A stretch of DNA of 43,078 nucleotides from Planctomycetia bacterium. GTDB taxonomy: Bacteria; Planctomycetota; Planctomycetia; Pirellulales; UBA7805. Under the pieces are notes generated by a model. That model saw only the letters and a list, made by a program, of their open reading frames with translations. It did not search any database and was not told where the DNA came from. How positions within the stretch are numbered: the first letter of the stretch is position 1; every line of letters starts with the position of its first letter. Of the stretch, positions 1-8,073 are shown one piece after another. The stretch spans positions 1 to 43,078 of the forward strand of contig JAIOQB010000095.1 in NCBI GenBank assembly GCA_021413585.1. The letters are read 5' to 3'. Position numbers and translations under genes: made by a program.

Positions 1-1
1 G

Positions 2-2560
2 AATTTTTCGAGTTGCTTAGCGGTTTTGCCGTTGGCGTTATTTTTAATACTGGCGTCATTGACCAAGTTTGCGTTGGCGGCTGAGCCCGTCAGCCCCCAG
101 CGGGGATCTGCCCAACTGGATGTCTATCAAACGCCTGACAAATCGTACTATGCCTTGGCGCTGACGCCGCAATTGGAGTCCGCCGGCGAACGCCCGGCTG
201 AAATTGTGGTGTTGTTCGACACCTCCGCCAGCCAGGCGGGTGAGTATCGCACGCAGGCGATGGTTGCGCTGGAGCAGATGCTCCATGCGTTGGGCACCGC
301 CGACAGCGTGAAGCTCGTCGCGGTCGATCTGGATGCCATGCCACTAACTTCGCAGTTCGTGGCGCCCAATGGGGCGGAGATGCGGCAGGCGCTAGGCAAG
401 CTGCAGCGCCGCGTGCCGCTCGGCTCGACCGACATGGTCAAGGCGATCTCGGCCGCCGCGAATCTGTTCGCGCCGAATAGCACGATGCGGCGAGCGGTGA
501 TTTACATTGGCGACGGCATGAGCACCGCCACGTCCGACGGCAATGCAAAATTCCTCGACGTGGCCGCGAAGCTCGCGGCGCGGCATGTGCCGGTGTCGAG
601 CTTTGCCATCGGCCCGCAGATCGATGCGGAGTTGCTCTCCATTCTGGCGAATCAAACCGGCGGGATGCTGCTGTTGGACCATGCGGGGCGCGACATGGGG
701 CTCACCGGCAAAGCGCTGGCGAGCGTGGCCCGCGCACCGGTGCTGTGGCCGACCCAGGCCAACTGGCCCGCTGCGTGCACCACGGTGTATCCGCTTAGAA
801 CCCCGCCGCTGCGCGCCGAGCGAGACACGGTGGTGATCGGCGAAGGAAAGGCCGCCGGGCCGGTAGCCGTCTCGATGTCTGCGGAACTCGATGGCCGGCC
901 GGTCTCGCTGAAGTGGAACGTGCAGCCCACGGTCAGCGACGAGTCGAATAGCTATCTGGCCACGCTGGTCAAGTTGGCCTCCGCGGATGGCGGCGCAGGG
1001 TTGCCGACTGTAGGCACTGAGGGGCTGCTGGAAGCGCGCCGCGTGCTTACTAACAACGCGCGGACGCTGACACGTTTGGGTGAGAACGCGCTCGCCATGA
1101 AGAACTACGGCGCGGCCCAGCGATTGGCCAAGCAGGCACTGGCCACCGATCCGGAAAATGCGAACGCCCAAACCGTGGCTGGCGCCGCGGACAAGGCGCT
1201 GCAAGCAATGGCCGGCGCGCCACGCAGCGGAGCGCCGGAGCTGGCAGGGGGAGATGAGATGCTGCAGAATCTTCCGCCTCCTTCCACCGATCAAATTTCC
1301 CAGGTGCAGAAGCGGCTCGACATCGCCACGCAAATCCTCAAGGCCGATGTGAAGGAATCGCTGGAGAAAGCCCGCAAGATGATGGGCACAGATCCCAAAA
1401 CGGCCGAGAATGACCTGAAGCTGATGCTCGACACGGTCCGCAATACACAGGACGTGTCGGCCGACGTGAAATCACAATTGCTCAATCAAATCGCCAACGC
1501 AGCCCACGAGGCGAGTCGATTGGCGGTAATTCAGAGCGAGGAGACGCGCCGGGCCGAAGAGTCCAAGGCGCTGCGCAGCGAACGCCAGCGGCTGATCGAA
1601 CGGACCGCTCGCGAAGAGGAACGACTGCGGCAGTTGATGGAGCGCTACGAGTCGCTGGTGAAGGAAGGGCGCTACGACGAAGCGGACAAGGAGGCCGCCA
1701 CGGAAGCTAAAAAGATCGCACCCGATAGTCCCACGGTCATGTCGGCTGTGCGCAGCGGCCAGTTGAAGAGCGCCGTGGAGGATAGCATGGCGCTGATCGA
1801 TCAGCGCGATCGGGCGTCGGTCGCCACGATGTTCGAGGTCGAAAAGTCGTTTGTGCCGTTCCCGGACGATCCACCGATCGTCTATCCGTCGGCTGAAGTG
1901 TGGGAGGAGTTGACGCTGCGGCGCAAGAAATACGCCACGGTTGACTTGCAGCATACCAGTCCTGCAGAAGAGAAGATCATGGAGCAGCTCAAGGAGCCGA
2001 CGAAGCTCGACTTTGAGGAGACTCCGCTGGATGACGTGATCGACTACTTGAAGGACCTGCACGGCATTCCGATCATGCTCGACAGCAAGGCTCTGGAAGA
2101 CGTAGGGGTCAGCAGCGACACGCCGGTGACGATGCGCAACGTGCGCGGCATTTCGTTGCGTTCGGCGCTCAAGCTGATGCTGCGGAAGATCGATCCCACG
2201 CTGACGTACGCCGTTCAGGACGAAACGCTGATGATCACCACGAAGGAGGGGGCCCAGCAGAATCTGGTGACCAAGGTCTACCCGGTTGGCGACCTCGTGG
2301 TGCCTATTTCGTACAACTTCGCCGGGGCGGGAGGCTTTGGCGGCGGCGCTGGGGCCTCGGGCTATGGCGGCGGCGCGTTCGGCGGCGGCCAGCAGGGAGG
2401 CGGATTCGTCGGCGGCCAAGGAGGAGGATTTGGCGGAGGGTTCGGCGGCGGCATGGGTGGCGGCGGCTTCGGTGGAGGTGGTTTCGGCGGCGGAGGATTC
2501 GGTGGGGGCGGTTTCGGCGGAGGCGCCGGGGGTGGCGGCTTTGGTGGATTTGGCCGCTGA
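2..2560 (+). CDS. Secreted VWA-domain protein with STN-like domain and Gly-rich tail (5' partial)
   Basis: The frame is open to the left edge, so the true start probably lies outside; a TTG at 26 is only the first internal start. A hydrophobic signal-peptide-like stretch ends at ALAAEP. Counting from 26, residues about 55-235 form a von Willebrand A domain with the MIDAS-like DTSAS motif. A TPR-like stretch (about 345-385) and a long charged helical region (about 425-600) follow. Residues about 660-750 (from TKLDFEETPLDDVIDYL) resemble the short secretin/TonB N-terminal (STN/N0) domain often found in planctomycete surface proteins. The last 80 residues are almost only Gly and Phe (GGGFGG repeats). 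A strong terminator follows, so it ends its transcript. Likely a cell-surface or periplasmic binding protein; partner and ligand unknown. Confidence 0.8.
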   Translation, partial: NFSSCLAVLPLALFLILASLTKFALAAEPVSPQRGSAQLDVYQTPDKSYYALALTPQLESAGERPAEIVVLFDTSASQAGEYRTQAMVALEQMLHALGTADSVKLVAVDLDAMPLTSQFVAPNGAEMRQALGKLQRRVPLGSTDMVKAISAAANLFAPNSTMRRAVIYIGDGMSTATSDGNAKFLDVAAKLAARHVPVSSFAIGPQIDAELLSILANQTGGMLLLDHAGRDMGLTGKALASVARAPVLWPTQANWPAACTTVYPLRTPPLRAERDTVVIGEGKAAGPVAVSMSAELDGRPVSLKWNVQPTVSDESNSYLATLVKLASADGGAGLPTVGTEGLLEARRVLTNNARTLTRLGENALAMKNYGAAQRLAKQALATDPENANAQTVAGAADKALQAMAGAPRSGAPELAGGDEMLQNLPPPSTDQISQVQKRLDIATQILKADVKESLEKARKMMGTDPKTAENDLKLMLDTVRNTQDVSADVKSQLLNQIANAAHEASRLAVIQSEETRRAEESKALRSERQRLIERTAREEERLRQLMERYESLVKEGRYDEADKEAATEAKKIAPDSPTVMSAVRSGQLKSAVEDSMALIDQRDRASVATMFEVEKSFVPFPDDPPIVYPSAEVWEELTLRRKKYATVDLQHTSPAEEKIMEQLKEPTKLDFEETPLDDVIDYLKDLHGIPIMLDSKALEDVGVSSDTPVTMRNVRGISLRSALKLMLRKIDPTLTYAVQDETLMITTKEGAQQNLVTKVYPVGDLVVPISYNFAGAGGFGGGAGASGYGGGAFGGGQQGGGFVGGQGGGFGGGFGGGMGGGGFGGGGFGGGGFGGGGFGGGAGGGGFGGFGR

Positions 2561-2583
2561 GCAGCGCGAGAATCTGAAGTTTT

Positions 2584-2625
2584 TCCTCCGCCACACCTTG
2601 GCAGCAGGGGGTGGAGGATTTTTTT
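2584..2625 (+). terminator. Rho-independent terminator after the VWA gene
   Basis: Arms TCCTCCGCC (2584-2592) and GGTGGAGGA (2610-2618) pair over nine positions with one G-T wobble, followed directly by seven T residues (2619-2625). It sits 24 bases after the stop codon of the VWA gene. Confidence 0.85.
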
Positions 2626-3011
2626 CGCGCGAGTGAATTGCTTAAATCGAGGACCCACGGCGGCTTCTCAGGCGAGGCCCTGCGCGCATACAAATGCGTT
2701 TGTTCGGGTTGTGCATGGTGGGAGCGGGACGATTATATGGGCTGTGCCATTTCCCGCGCCGCGACGAATTGCGGAACTCAATCTGCACCGTCAAATGGCC
2801 AGTTGCCGCCTGTCGGATTGGTTGACTTTAGCAATCGATCCTGATCGCGCGAGTGCGCAATTTAGTGGTATCTTTGCATAGCTTTCCGTGGGGCCGTGCT
2901 TCGCCGGCCTGCGCCCCCTGCCCCGAGACGTACCCGCCGAACCACCACCCACCCAGCGATTCGCGGCGTTGCCATGAAGGCGATGCGCGTGACGCCCGGA
3001 GTCCGCGCGCT
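2626..3011. other. Intergenic leader before the SecA-like gene
   Basis: No convincing gene. An open frame at 2611-2844 has no recognisable protein features and starts inside the terminator T tract. A weak promoter-like pair, TTGTGC (2709-2714) and TTATAT (2733-2738) with an 18-base spacer, could drive the downstream block. A 13-codon ORF starts at ATG 2974 and its stop (3013-3015) overlaps the proposed GTG start at 3012, compatible with translational coupling. Confidence 0.35.
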
Positions 3012-4952
3012 GTGAACGGATTAGTGTCCACGATCTTCACCTGCTGCGGCACGTTGGCGCCTCTGGGGCGCCGCGCGCAATTCTTCCAACGACAATCGCT
3101 GCGCCAAGTCAATGCCCGCGAAGCCTGGGCGATGGCACTTACGGCAGATCAACTACGCAGAGAATACCTGGCGCTGCGCTATCGGGCGCAATCGGGTGAA
3201 GCGCTCACGGCGCTGCTGCCGGAGACGTATGCACTGGTGCGTGAAGCGGCGCGGCGGACTTTGGGCATGCGGCACTTCGACGTGCAGATCCTCGGCGGCA
3301 TCGCGCTCAGCCGCCGCAGCATCGCCGAAATGCAAACAGGCGAAGGAAAGACACTTACCGCCACGCTGCCGATGGCGCTGGCGGCGCTGCCGGGCAAAGG
3401 GGCCCACCTGGCCACGGTCAACGATTATCTGGCCCGCCGCGATGCCGAGTTGATGCGGCCCGTGTACGAATCCCTGGGGCTTACAGTAGGAGTGATCGAA
3501 AGCGACACGTCCACCGATCAGCGCCAGGCGGCCTACGATTGCGACATTGCCTACGGCACGGCCAAAGAGTTTGGATTTGATTTCCTCAGAGACCGGCTGC
3601 TGGGGCGGCGGGCGATGGAATCGGGAGGCGCGTCCGGTCGCGGGGCCGGCGGCCGAGATCGCCACGGAGTTCAGCGGGGACATTTTTACGCCCTTGTCGA
3701 CGAAGCGGACAGCGTGCTCATCGACGAGGCGGGTACGCCATTGGTCATCGGCGCGATCCCCGGCGAAGCCCAGCGGCGAGAGATCGAAGCGTATCAGTTC
3801 GCCGCCACGGCTGCGGGGCACTTCATTGAGGCGGAGCACTTTGAGTACGACCACGAGCAGCACAGCGTCAGCCTCACGACGGCAGGGCAGCGGCTGTCTC
3901 GCTCGCTCAGCCGGCCTGAAACGCTCCATGCCTTGAACCTGGCGACGTACTACGAGTTCCTGGAGCGGGCCATTCGCGTGCGGCGCGATTTTCATCTCGA
4001 CCGGCAATACGTGGTCCGTGGCGGCGAGGTGGTGGTGGTCGACGAATTCACCGGCCGGTTGGCCGAAGGACGCAAGTGGCGCAGCGGCATCCATCAAGCC
4101 ATCGAGGCCCAGGAGAACTTGACCGTCACGATCGATGCCGGTCAGGCCGCTCAAATCACAGTGCAGGATTATTTTCGCAAATACAAGCATCTCGCCGGAA
4201 TGTCCGGGACGGCGGCGAGCAGCCGGGCGGAACTGGCGAAGATTTACGACTTGAGCGTCGTCACGGTTCCCACCAACCGACCGGTCCAGCGAATCAAGCT
4301 CCCGGAACAAGTGACGCCCGATGCCACGAGCAAATGGAACGCCGTCGTGGCGGAGACGCGAGAACTATACGCACTCGGCCGCCCGGTATTGATTGGCACG
4401 CGATCTATCGACAAGTCGCAGCAGCTTTCAGAACTGCTCACGGCGGCCGGTATTCCGCATCAGGTGCTCAACGCTCATCAGGTGGCGCTGGAAGCGGAGA
4501 TCGTCGCGCAAGCGGGCCAGCCAGGCCGCGTGACGGTCTCCACAAACATGGCGGGGCGGGGCACCGATATTCGCCTCGGACACGGCGTGGCCGAGTTGGG
4601 AGGCCTGCACGTGATTGCCACCGAGATGCACGACGACGAGCGAATCGACCTGCAGTTGTTCGGCCGTGGCGGGCGTCAAGGAGAACCCGGCTCCTGCCGC
4701 CAGTATGTGTCGCTCGACGACGAACTGCTGCTGCAAGGGCTCGGCCCTGAGACGGCCGGCCGGATTCGCGGGCGTCTGGGCGATAATCTCCCTGCCGCGG
4801 TGGGGGCCGCACTGAAAGCGTTCAGGCATGCGCAGCGCCGGCTGCAACAGCGGCAGTTTCGGTTCCGCAAATCGCTGATGTTTCACGAGCGGCGGCGCAG
4901 GAAGAGTCATCGGCAAATGGGGCAGGATCCGTATTTGGATTGCATCGGCTAA
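3012..4952 (+). CDS. SecA-like preprotein translocase ATPase (short form)
   Basis: Probable ATP-driven protein translocation motor acting at the inner membrane. With the GTG start at 3012 it has 646 residues. The nucleotide-binding motifs are clear: TGEGKT (about 109-114), NDYLARRDAE, EFGFDFLRD, and a Walker B region DEADSVLIDEAGTP where usual SecA has DEVDSILIDEARTP. The preprotein-crosslinking region (VVVDEFTGRLAEGRKW) and GMSGTA are present, as are STNMAGRGTDI and GRGGRQGEPG of the second motor domain. The helical scaffold/wing part is shortened and there is no C-terminal zinc-binding SEC-C motif, so it is closer to an accessory SecA2-type motor than to the housekeeping SecA, whose usual length is over 900. 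The GTG was chosen over the upstream frame because GGAG precedes it and SecA similarity begins after it. It heads the export block. Confidence 0.85.
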   Translation: MNGLVSTIFTCCGTLAPLGRRAQFFQRQSLRQVNAREAWAMALTADQLRREYLALRYRAQSGEALTALLPETYALVREAARRTLGMRHFDVQILGGIALSRRSIAEMQTGEGKTLTATLPMALAALPGKGAHLATVNDYLARRDAELMRPVYESLGLTVGVIESDTSTDQRQAAYDCDIAYGTAKEFGFDFLRDRLLGRRAMESGGASGRGAGGRDRHGVQRGHFYALVDEADSVLIDEAGTPLVIGAIPGEAQRREIEAYQFAATAAGHFIEAEHFEYDHEQHSVSLTTAGQRLSRSLSRPETLHALNLATYYEFLERAIRVRRDFHLDRQYVVRGGEVVVVDEFTGRLAEGRKWRSGIHQAIEAQENLTVTIDAGQAAQITVQDYFRKYKHLAGMSGTAASSRAELAKIYDLSVVTVPTNRPVQRIKLPEQVTPDATSKWNAVVAETRELYALGRPVLIGTRSIDKSQQLSELLTAAGIPHQVLNAHQVALEAEIVAQAGQPGRVTVSTNMAGRGTDIRLGHGVAELGGLHVIATEMHDDERIDLQLFGRGGRQGEPGSCRQYVSLDDELLLQGLGPETAGRIRGRLGDNLPAAVGAALKAFRHAQRRLQQRQFRFRKSLMFHERRRRKSHRQMGQDPYLDCIG

Positions 4953-5044
4953 CATCCCCCTTTCCCCTTGGGAGTGCGCGGGGGTGATGCAGCATAGCGA
5001 CACGCTCAAAGCAATCGGGCCACGCAATCGACAGAAAGTAAACC

Positions 5045-7114
5045 ATGGAATCCGCACAGCTTTTAGAACCTGAAACGGCAGACGCAACGCGGATCAAAAT
5101 CCGCGAGGCGATGGCCGAGATGGCGTTGTTGGCGTATGCCGACACGGACCGCAAGTCGTTCTTCGAGCAGTTCATTGCCCGCGTGGTTGACGCGCTGGCC
5201 GCTCCAGGGGGCGCCGTTTGGCTGCTCTCCGACGAAGGCCGAGACCTCCAACTGCAATCGACGACAACGCTGCCCGCCGACTTGCCGCAAGATGCGATTG
5301 GCGAGCGCGGTCACCGGCAAATGCTCCGCCAAGTACTCGACAACGGCAACTCCGCGGTCGTAACGCCTGAGCTAACGGCGCAAGAGATCGATGAAGTAAA
5401 CAACCCCACGCCCTACCTGCTGTTGTTGGTTCCGCTGAAAACGGCCCGGCGGCCGCACGGGATCATCGAAGTCTTTCAGCGCCGGGGCGGCGACGTCGAA
5501 TTGCAACGAGGCTATTTGTGGCTGATCGGGCAAATGGCCGAATTGGCCGGCGAATTTCTGCAAAATCAGGACGTCCGGCTGCTGGAAGAGCGCGACAGCC
5601 AGCGCGACCGGTTCGATCGGTTCAGTGAAGCGGTTCACAGCTCGATTGACGTGACGCACACCGCATACACGCTGGCAAACGAGGCGCGAGGGTTGATCGA
5701 GTGCGACCGCGTGAGCGTGATTGTCTGGCGTCGCGGACGGACCCGCGTGGCGGCGATCAGCGGGCAGGCCGTCGCGGAGAGCCGCGCCAATGTGGTCCGG
5801 CTGTTGCTGGCATTGGCCAAACGAGTGATCAAAAGCCGCCAGCCGCTGTGGTACTCCGGCGACCCGATGCAGCTCCCGCCACAGATTGAAGAGCCGCTGC
5901 ACGCCTATATCGATGAAACGCATACTCAATCGCTGGCGGTGATTCCGCTGCTGCGGCCGATAGGTGCCGACGCCGATGCTCGCGCCGACTCCGACATGGA
6001 TGGCGACAGCGAAGAGTCATCCCGCGAGCCCGAAGTTCTCGGCGTCCTGGTAATCGAGCAAATCAAGCAGCAGGGATTGAGCTACCAAACCCGCATCGTT
6101 ACCGAGCAGGTGACACGGCGCGGAGCCGCCGCATTGGCCAACGCCATCGACCACGATCGCGTCTTCCTGATGCCGCTGTGGCGTCTGTTGGCGAAAACTC
6201 GCTGGTTCGTGACGGCCCGTCGGCTGCCGAAGACAATCGCGGCAGCGGCCATCGTTGTGGCGGTTGGAGTGGGATTGTGCGTGATCCCGGCCGATTTCCG
6301 GATCGCGGCACAGGGAACCATGCTGCCGACCGAGCGCCGCGATGTGTTTGTCCAGGAGAACGGCGTCGTCAGCGACGTGCTCGTCAATCACGCCGACCAG
6401 GTGAAAGCGGGGGCCGAGTTGATCCGCTTGCGCAATCAGGAGCTGGAAGTGCAGCTCGCCGAAGTCACGGGACGGCAGAACTCCATGCAAGAGCAATTGC
6501 GGGCGGTGCGTTGGATGGAAGGAAACAATCGGCTGTCGCAGGAGGAAAAAATCCGGCTGTCAGGGCAATTCGCCCAATTGCAAAAGACGCACGACAGCCT
6601 GGTCGCACAATTGAACTTACTGCTGGCCAAGCAAAAACAGCTTTCCGTTCGCAGCCCAATCGACGGCCAGATTACCACCTGGGACGTAAAGAAGCGGCTG
6701 CTGGATCGACCGGTGGAGAAAGGGCAGATCCTGCTCTCCGTCGCCAATCCGAAGAGCAGTTGGGAATTGGAATTGATGGTGCCGGAGAACCACGCGGGCT
6801 TTGTGGCCGACGCCTGGGAAGCCACGCCCGCCGCCAAGCGGAACCTGAAAGTCGGCTACATCCTGGCGACCGATCCCGGCCGCCGCCGCTCGGGCAGCGT
6901 AACGGAAGTTCAACACAGCGCCGAAGTCCGCGGCGAAAACGGCAACACGGTGATGGTGCGAGTCCGCATCGATCCGGCAGACCTGAATGCAACGCAACTG
7001 CGGCCCGGCTCGGCGGTCACCGCACAGATTTACTGCGGGCGACGGTCAATCGGATACGTCTGGTTTCACGACATTGTGGCCTTCGTTCGCTCGAAGATTC
7101 TGTTTCGAGTTTGA
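5045..7114 (+). CDS. GAF-GAF-TM-HlyD membrane fusion protein
   Basis: A fusion of sensory and export modules in 689 residues. Two GAF-like domains lie at about 30-175 and 195-365. A single membrane segment (398-416, IAAAAIVVAVGVGLCVIPA) follows. Then comes a HlyD/EmrA-type adaptor: lipoyl-like half (about 430-460, VFVQENGVVSDVLVNHADQV), a coiled-coil hairpin (about 462-530), the second half (LSVRSPIDGQITTW) and a beta-barrel to about 665. The N-terminal GAF part would be cytoplasmic and the adaptor periplasmic, so the protein could couple an intracellular signal to export. It starts 92 bases after the SecA-like gene and is followed after 21 bases by another HlyD protein. The ligand of the GAF domains cannot be read from sequence. 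Confidence 0.85.
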   Translation: MESAQLLEPETADATRIKIREAMAEMALLAYADTDRKSFFEQFIARVVDALAAPGGAVWLLSDEGRDLQLQSTTTLPADLPQDAIGERGHRQMLRQVLDNGNSAVVTPELTAQEIDEVNNPTPYLLLLVPLKTARRPHGIIEVFQRRGGDVELQRGYLWLIGQMAELAGEFLQNQDVRLLEERDSQRDRFDRFSEAVHSSIDVTHTAYTLANEARGLIECDRVSVIVWRRGRTRVAAISGQAVAESRANVVRLLLALAKRVIKSRQPLWYSGDPMQLPPQIEEPLHAYIDETHTQSLAVIPLLRPIGADADARADSDMDGDSEESSREPEVLGVLVIEQIKQQGLSYQTRIVTEQVTRRGAAALANAIDHDRVFLMPLWRLLAKTRWFVTARRLPKTIAAAAIVVAVGVGLCVIPADFRIAAQGTMLPTERRDVFVQENGVVSDVLVNHADQVKAGAELIRLRNQELEVQLAEVTGRQNSMQEQLRAVRWMEGNNRLSQEEKIRLSGQFAQLQKTHDSLVAQLNLLLAKQKQLSVRSPIDGQITTWDVKKRLLDRPVEKGQILLSVANPKSSWELELMVPENHAGFVADAWEATPAAKRNLKVGYILATDPGRRRSGSVTEVQHSAEVRGENGNTVMVRVRIDPADLNATQLRPGSAVTAQIYCGRRSIGYVWFHDIVAFVRSKILFRV

Positions 7115-7135
7115 AAAGATGAGAGGGAGACTCAC

Positions 7136-8065
7136 ATGATTCAATACGTAACGACCTGCACGCGATGGATGGCCATCGGAGCCCTGTGGTTTGGGCTGCC
7201 CGCCGCGGTATGGAGCCAAACCGTTGACGCAACGGCCAACCCTGCGCCTACCAATTCACCGTGCGTGCTGCTGCACTGCCTAGTCATGCCGGGAGATGAG
7301 GCGGAGATTGCGGCGCAGGAGGCGGGGGTGATTGCGGAGATCAAAGCCAAAGAGGGATCGCCCGTCCACGCCGGCGAGTTGCTCGCCCGCATCGACGACC
7401 AGCATTCGATTTTGGACAAGCAACTGGCCGAGTGCGAGTTAAGCGCCGCACAGCACAAAGCGACCAACGACATTAATACCCGCTACTCGAAGGCGGCGGC
7501 CGACGTGGCCGAGGCGGAGTACGAGTCGTCTCAGGAAGCGAACAAAAAGGTGGCCAATTCGGTGGCCTTCGCCGAGATTCGCCGGCTGAGCCTGGAGCAT
7601 CGCAAGGCGACTCTGCAGATCGAGCAAACCGGCGTGGACTTCGCCGTGGCCCAGTCGGAGGCCAAAAGCGCGGCGGTCAAAGTCGCCTCGGCCGAGCATA
7701 GTATCCAACGGCGGCACATTACCACTCCTGTCGATGGAGTCGTCGACGAGTTGCGCCGCCACGTCGGTGAGTGGGTGCAACCGGGTGAAGTGGTCGCTCA
7801 CGTCGTGCGAATCGATCGCCTGCGAGTGGAAGGATTCGTCAAAGCGAGCGAGTTTCCGCGCTCCCGCATTCGTGGTCACAACGCCATCATTGAGATCGAG
7901 CAGCCCGGCAGCGCCCCGTTGACACTCAACGGCAAGGTGACGTTCGTCAGCGAAGTGTGCCAGGCGGCCGGCGACTACCGCATCCACGTCGAAGTCGAAA
8001 ACCGGCAAGTCGACGGCCAATGGATTTTGCATCCGGGCGAACCGGTGAACCTGCGGATTGAGTAA
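7136..8065 (+). CDS. HlyD-family periplasmic adaptor
   Basis: 309 residues with an N-terminal signal peptide ending near AVWSQT. A lipoyl/barrel-sandwich half (AQEAGVIAEIKAKEGSPV) is followed by a long alpha-helical hairpin rich in Ala, Glu and Lys, then the return half (HITTPVDGVVDELRRHVGEW) and a beta-barrel. This is the layout of membrane fusion proteins of tripartite pumps and type I secretion. A good ribosome binding site (GAGGGAGA) precedes ATG 7136. It lies between two other HlyD-containing genes and is only 8 bases from the next one, so the three probably form one complex. No outer-membrane TolC-like gene is in the window. Confidence 0.85.
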   Translation: MIQYVTTCTRWMAIGALWFGLPAAVWSQTVDATANPAPTNSPCVLLHCLVMPGDEAEIAAQEAGVIAEIKAKEGSPVHAGELLARIDDQHSILDKQLAECELSAAQHKATNDINTRYSKAAADVAEAEYESSQEANKKVANSVAFAEIRRLSLEHRKATLQIEQTGVDFAVAQSEAKSAAVKVASAEHSIQRRHITTPVDGVVDELRRHVGEWVQPGEVVAHVVRIDRLRVEGFVKASEFPRSRIRGHNAIIEIEQPGSAPLTLNGKVTFVSEVCQAAGDYRIHVEVENRQVDGQWILHPGEPVNLRIE

Positions 8066-8073
8066 TCGAACCC

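Noticed and set aside
392..1333. Minus-strand open frame of 313 codons
   Set aside because: Lies wholly inside the VWA gene; high-GC shadow frame with no protein features.
3153..4310. Minus-strand open frame of 385 codons
   Set aside because: Antisense to the clear SecA-like motifs; no family features.
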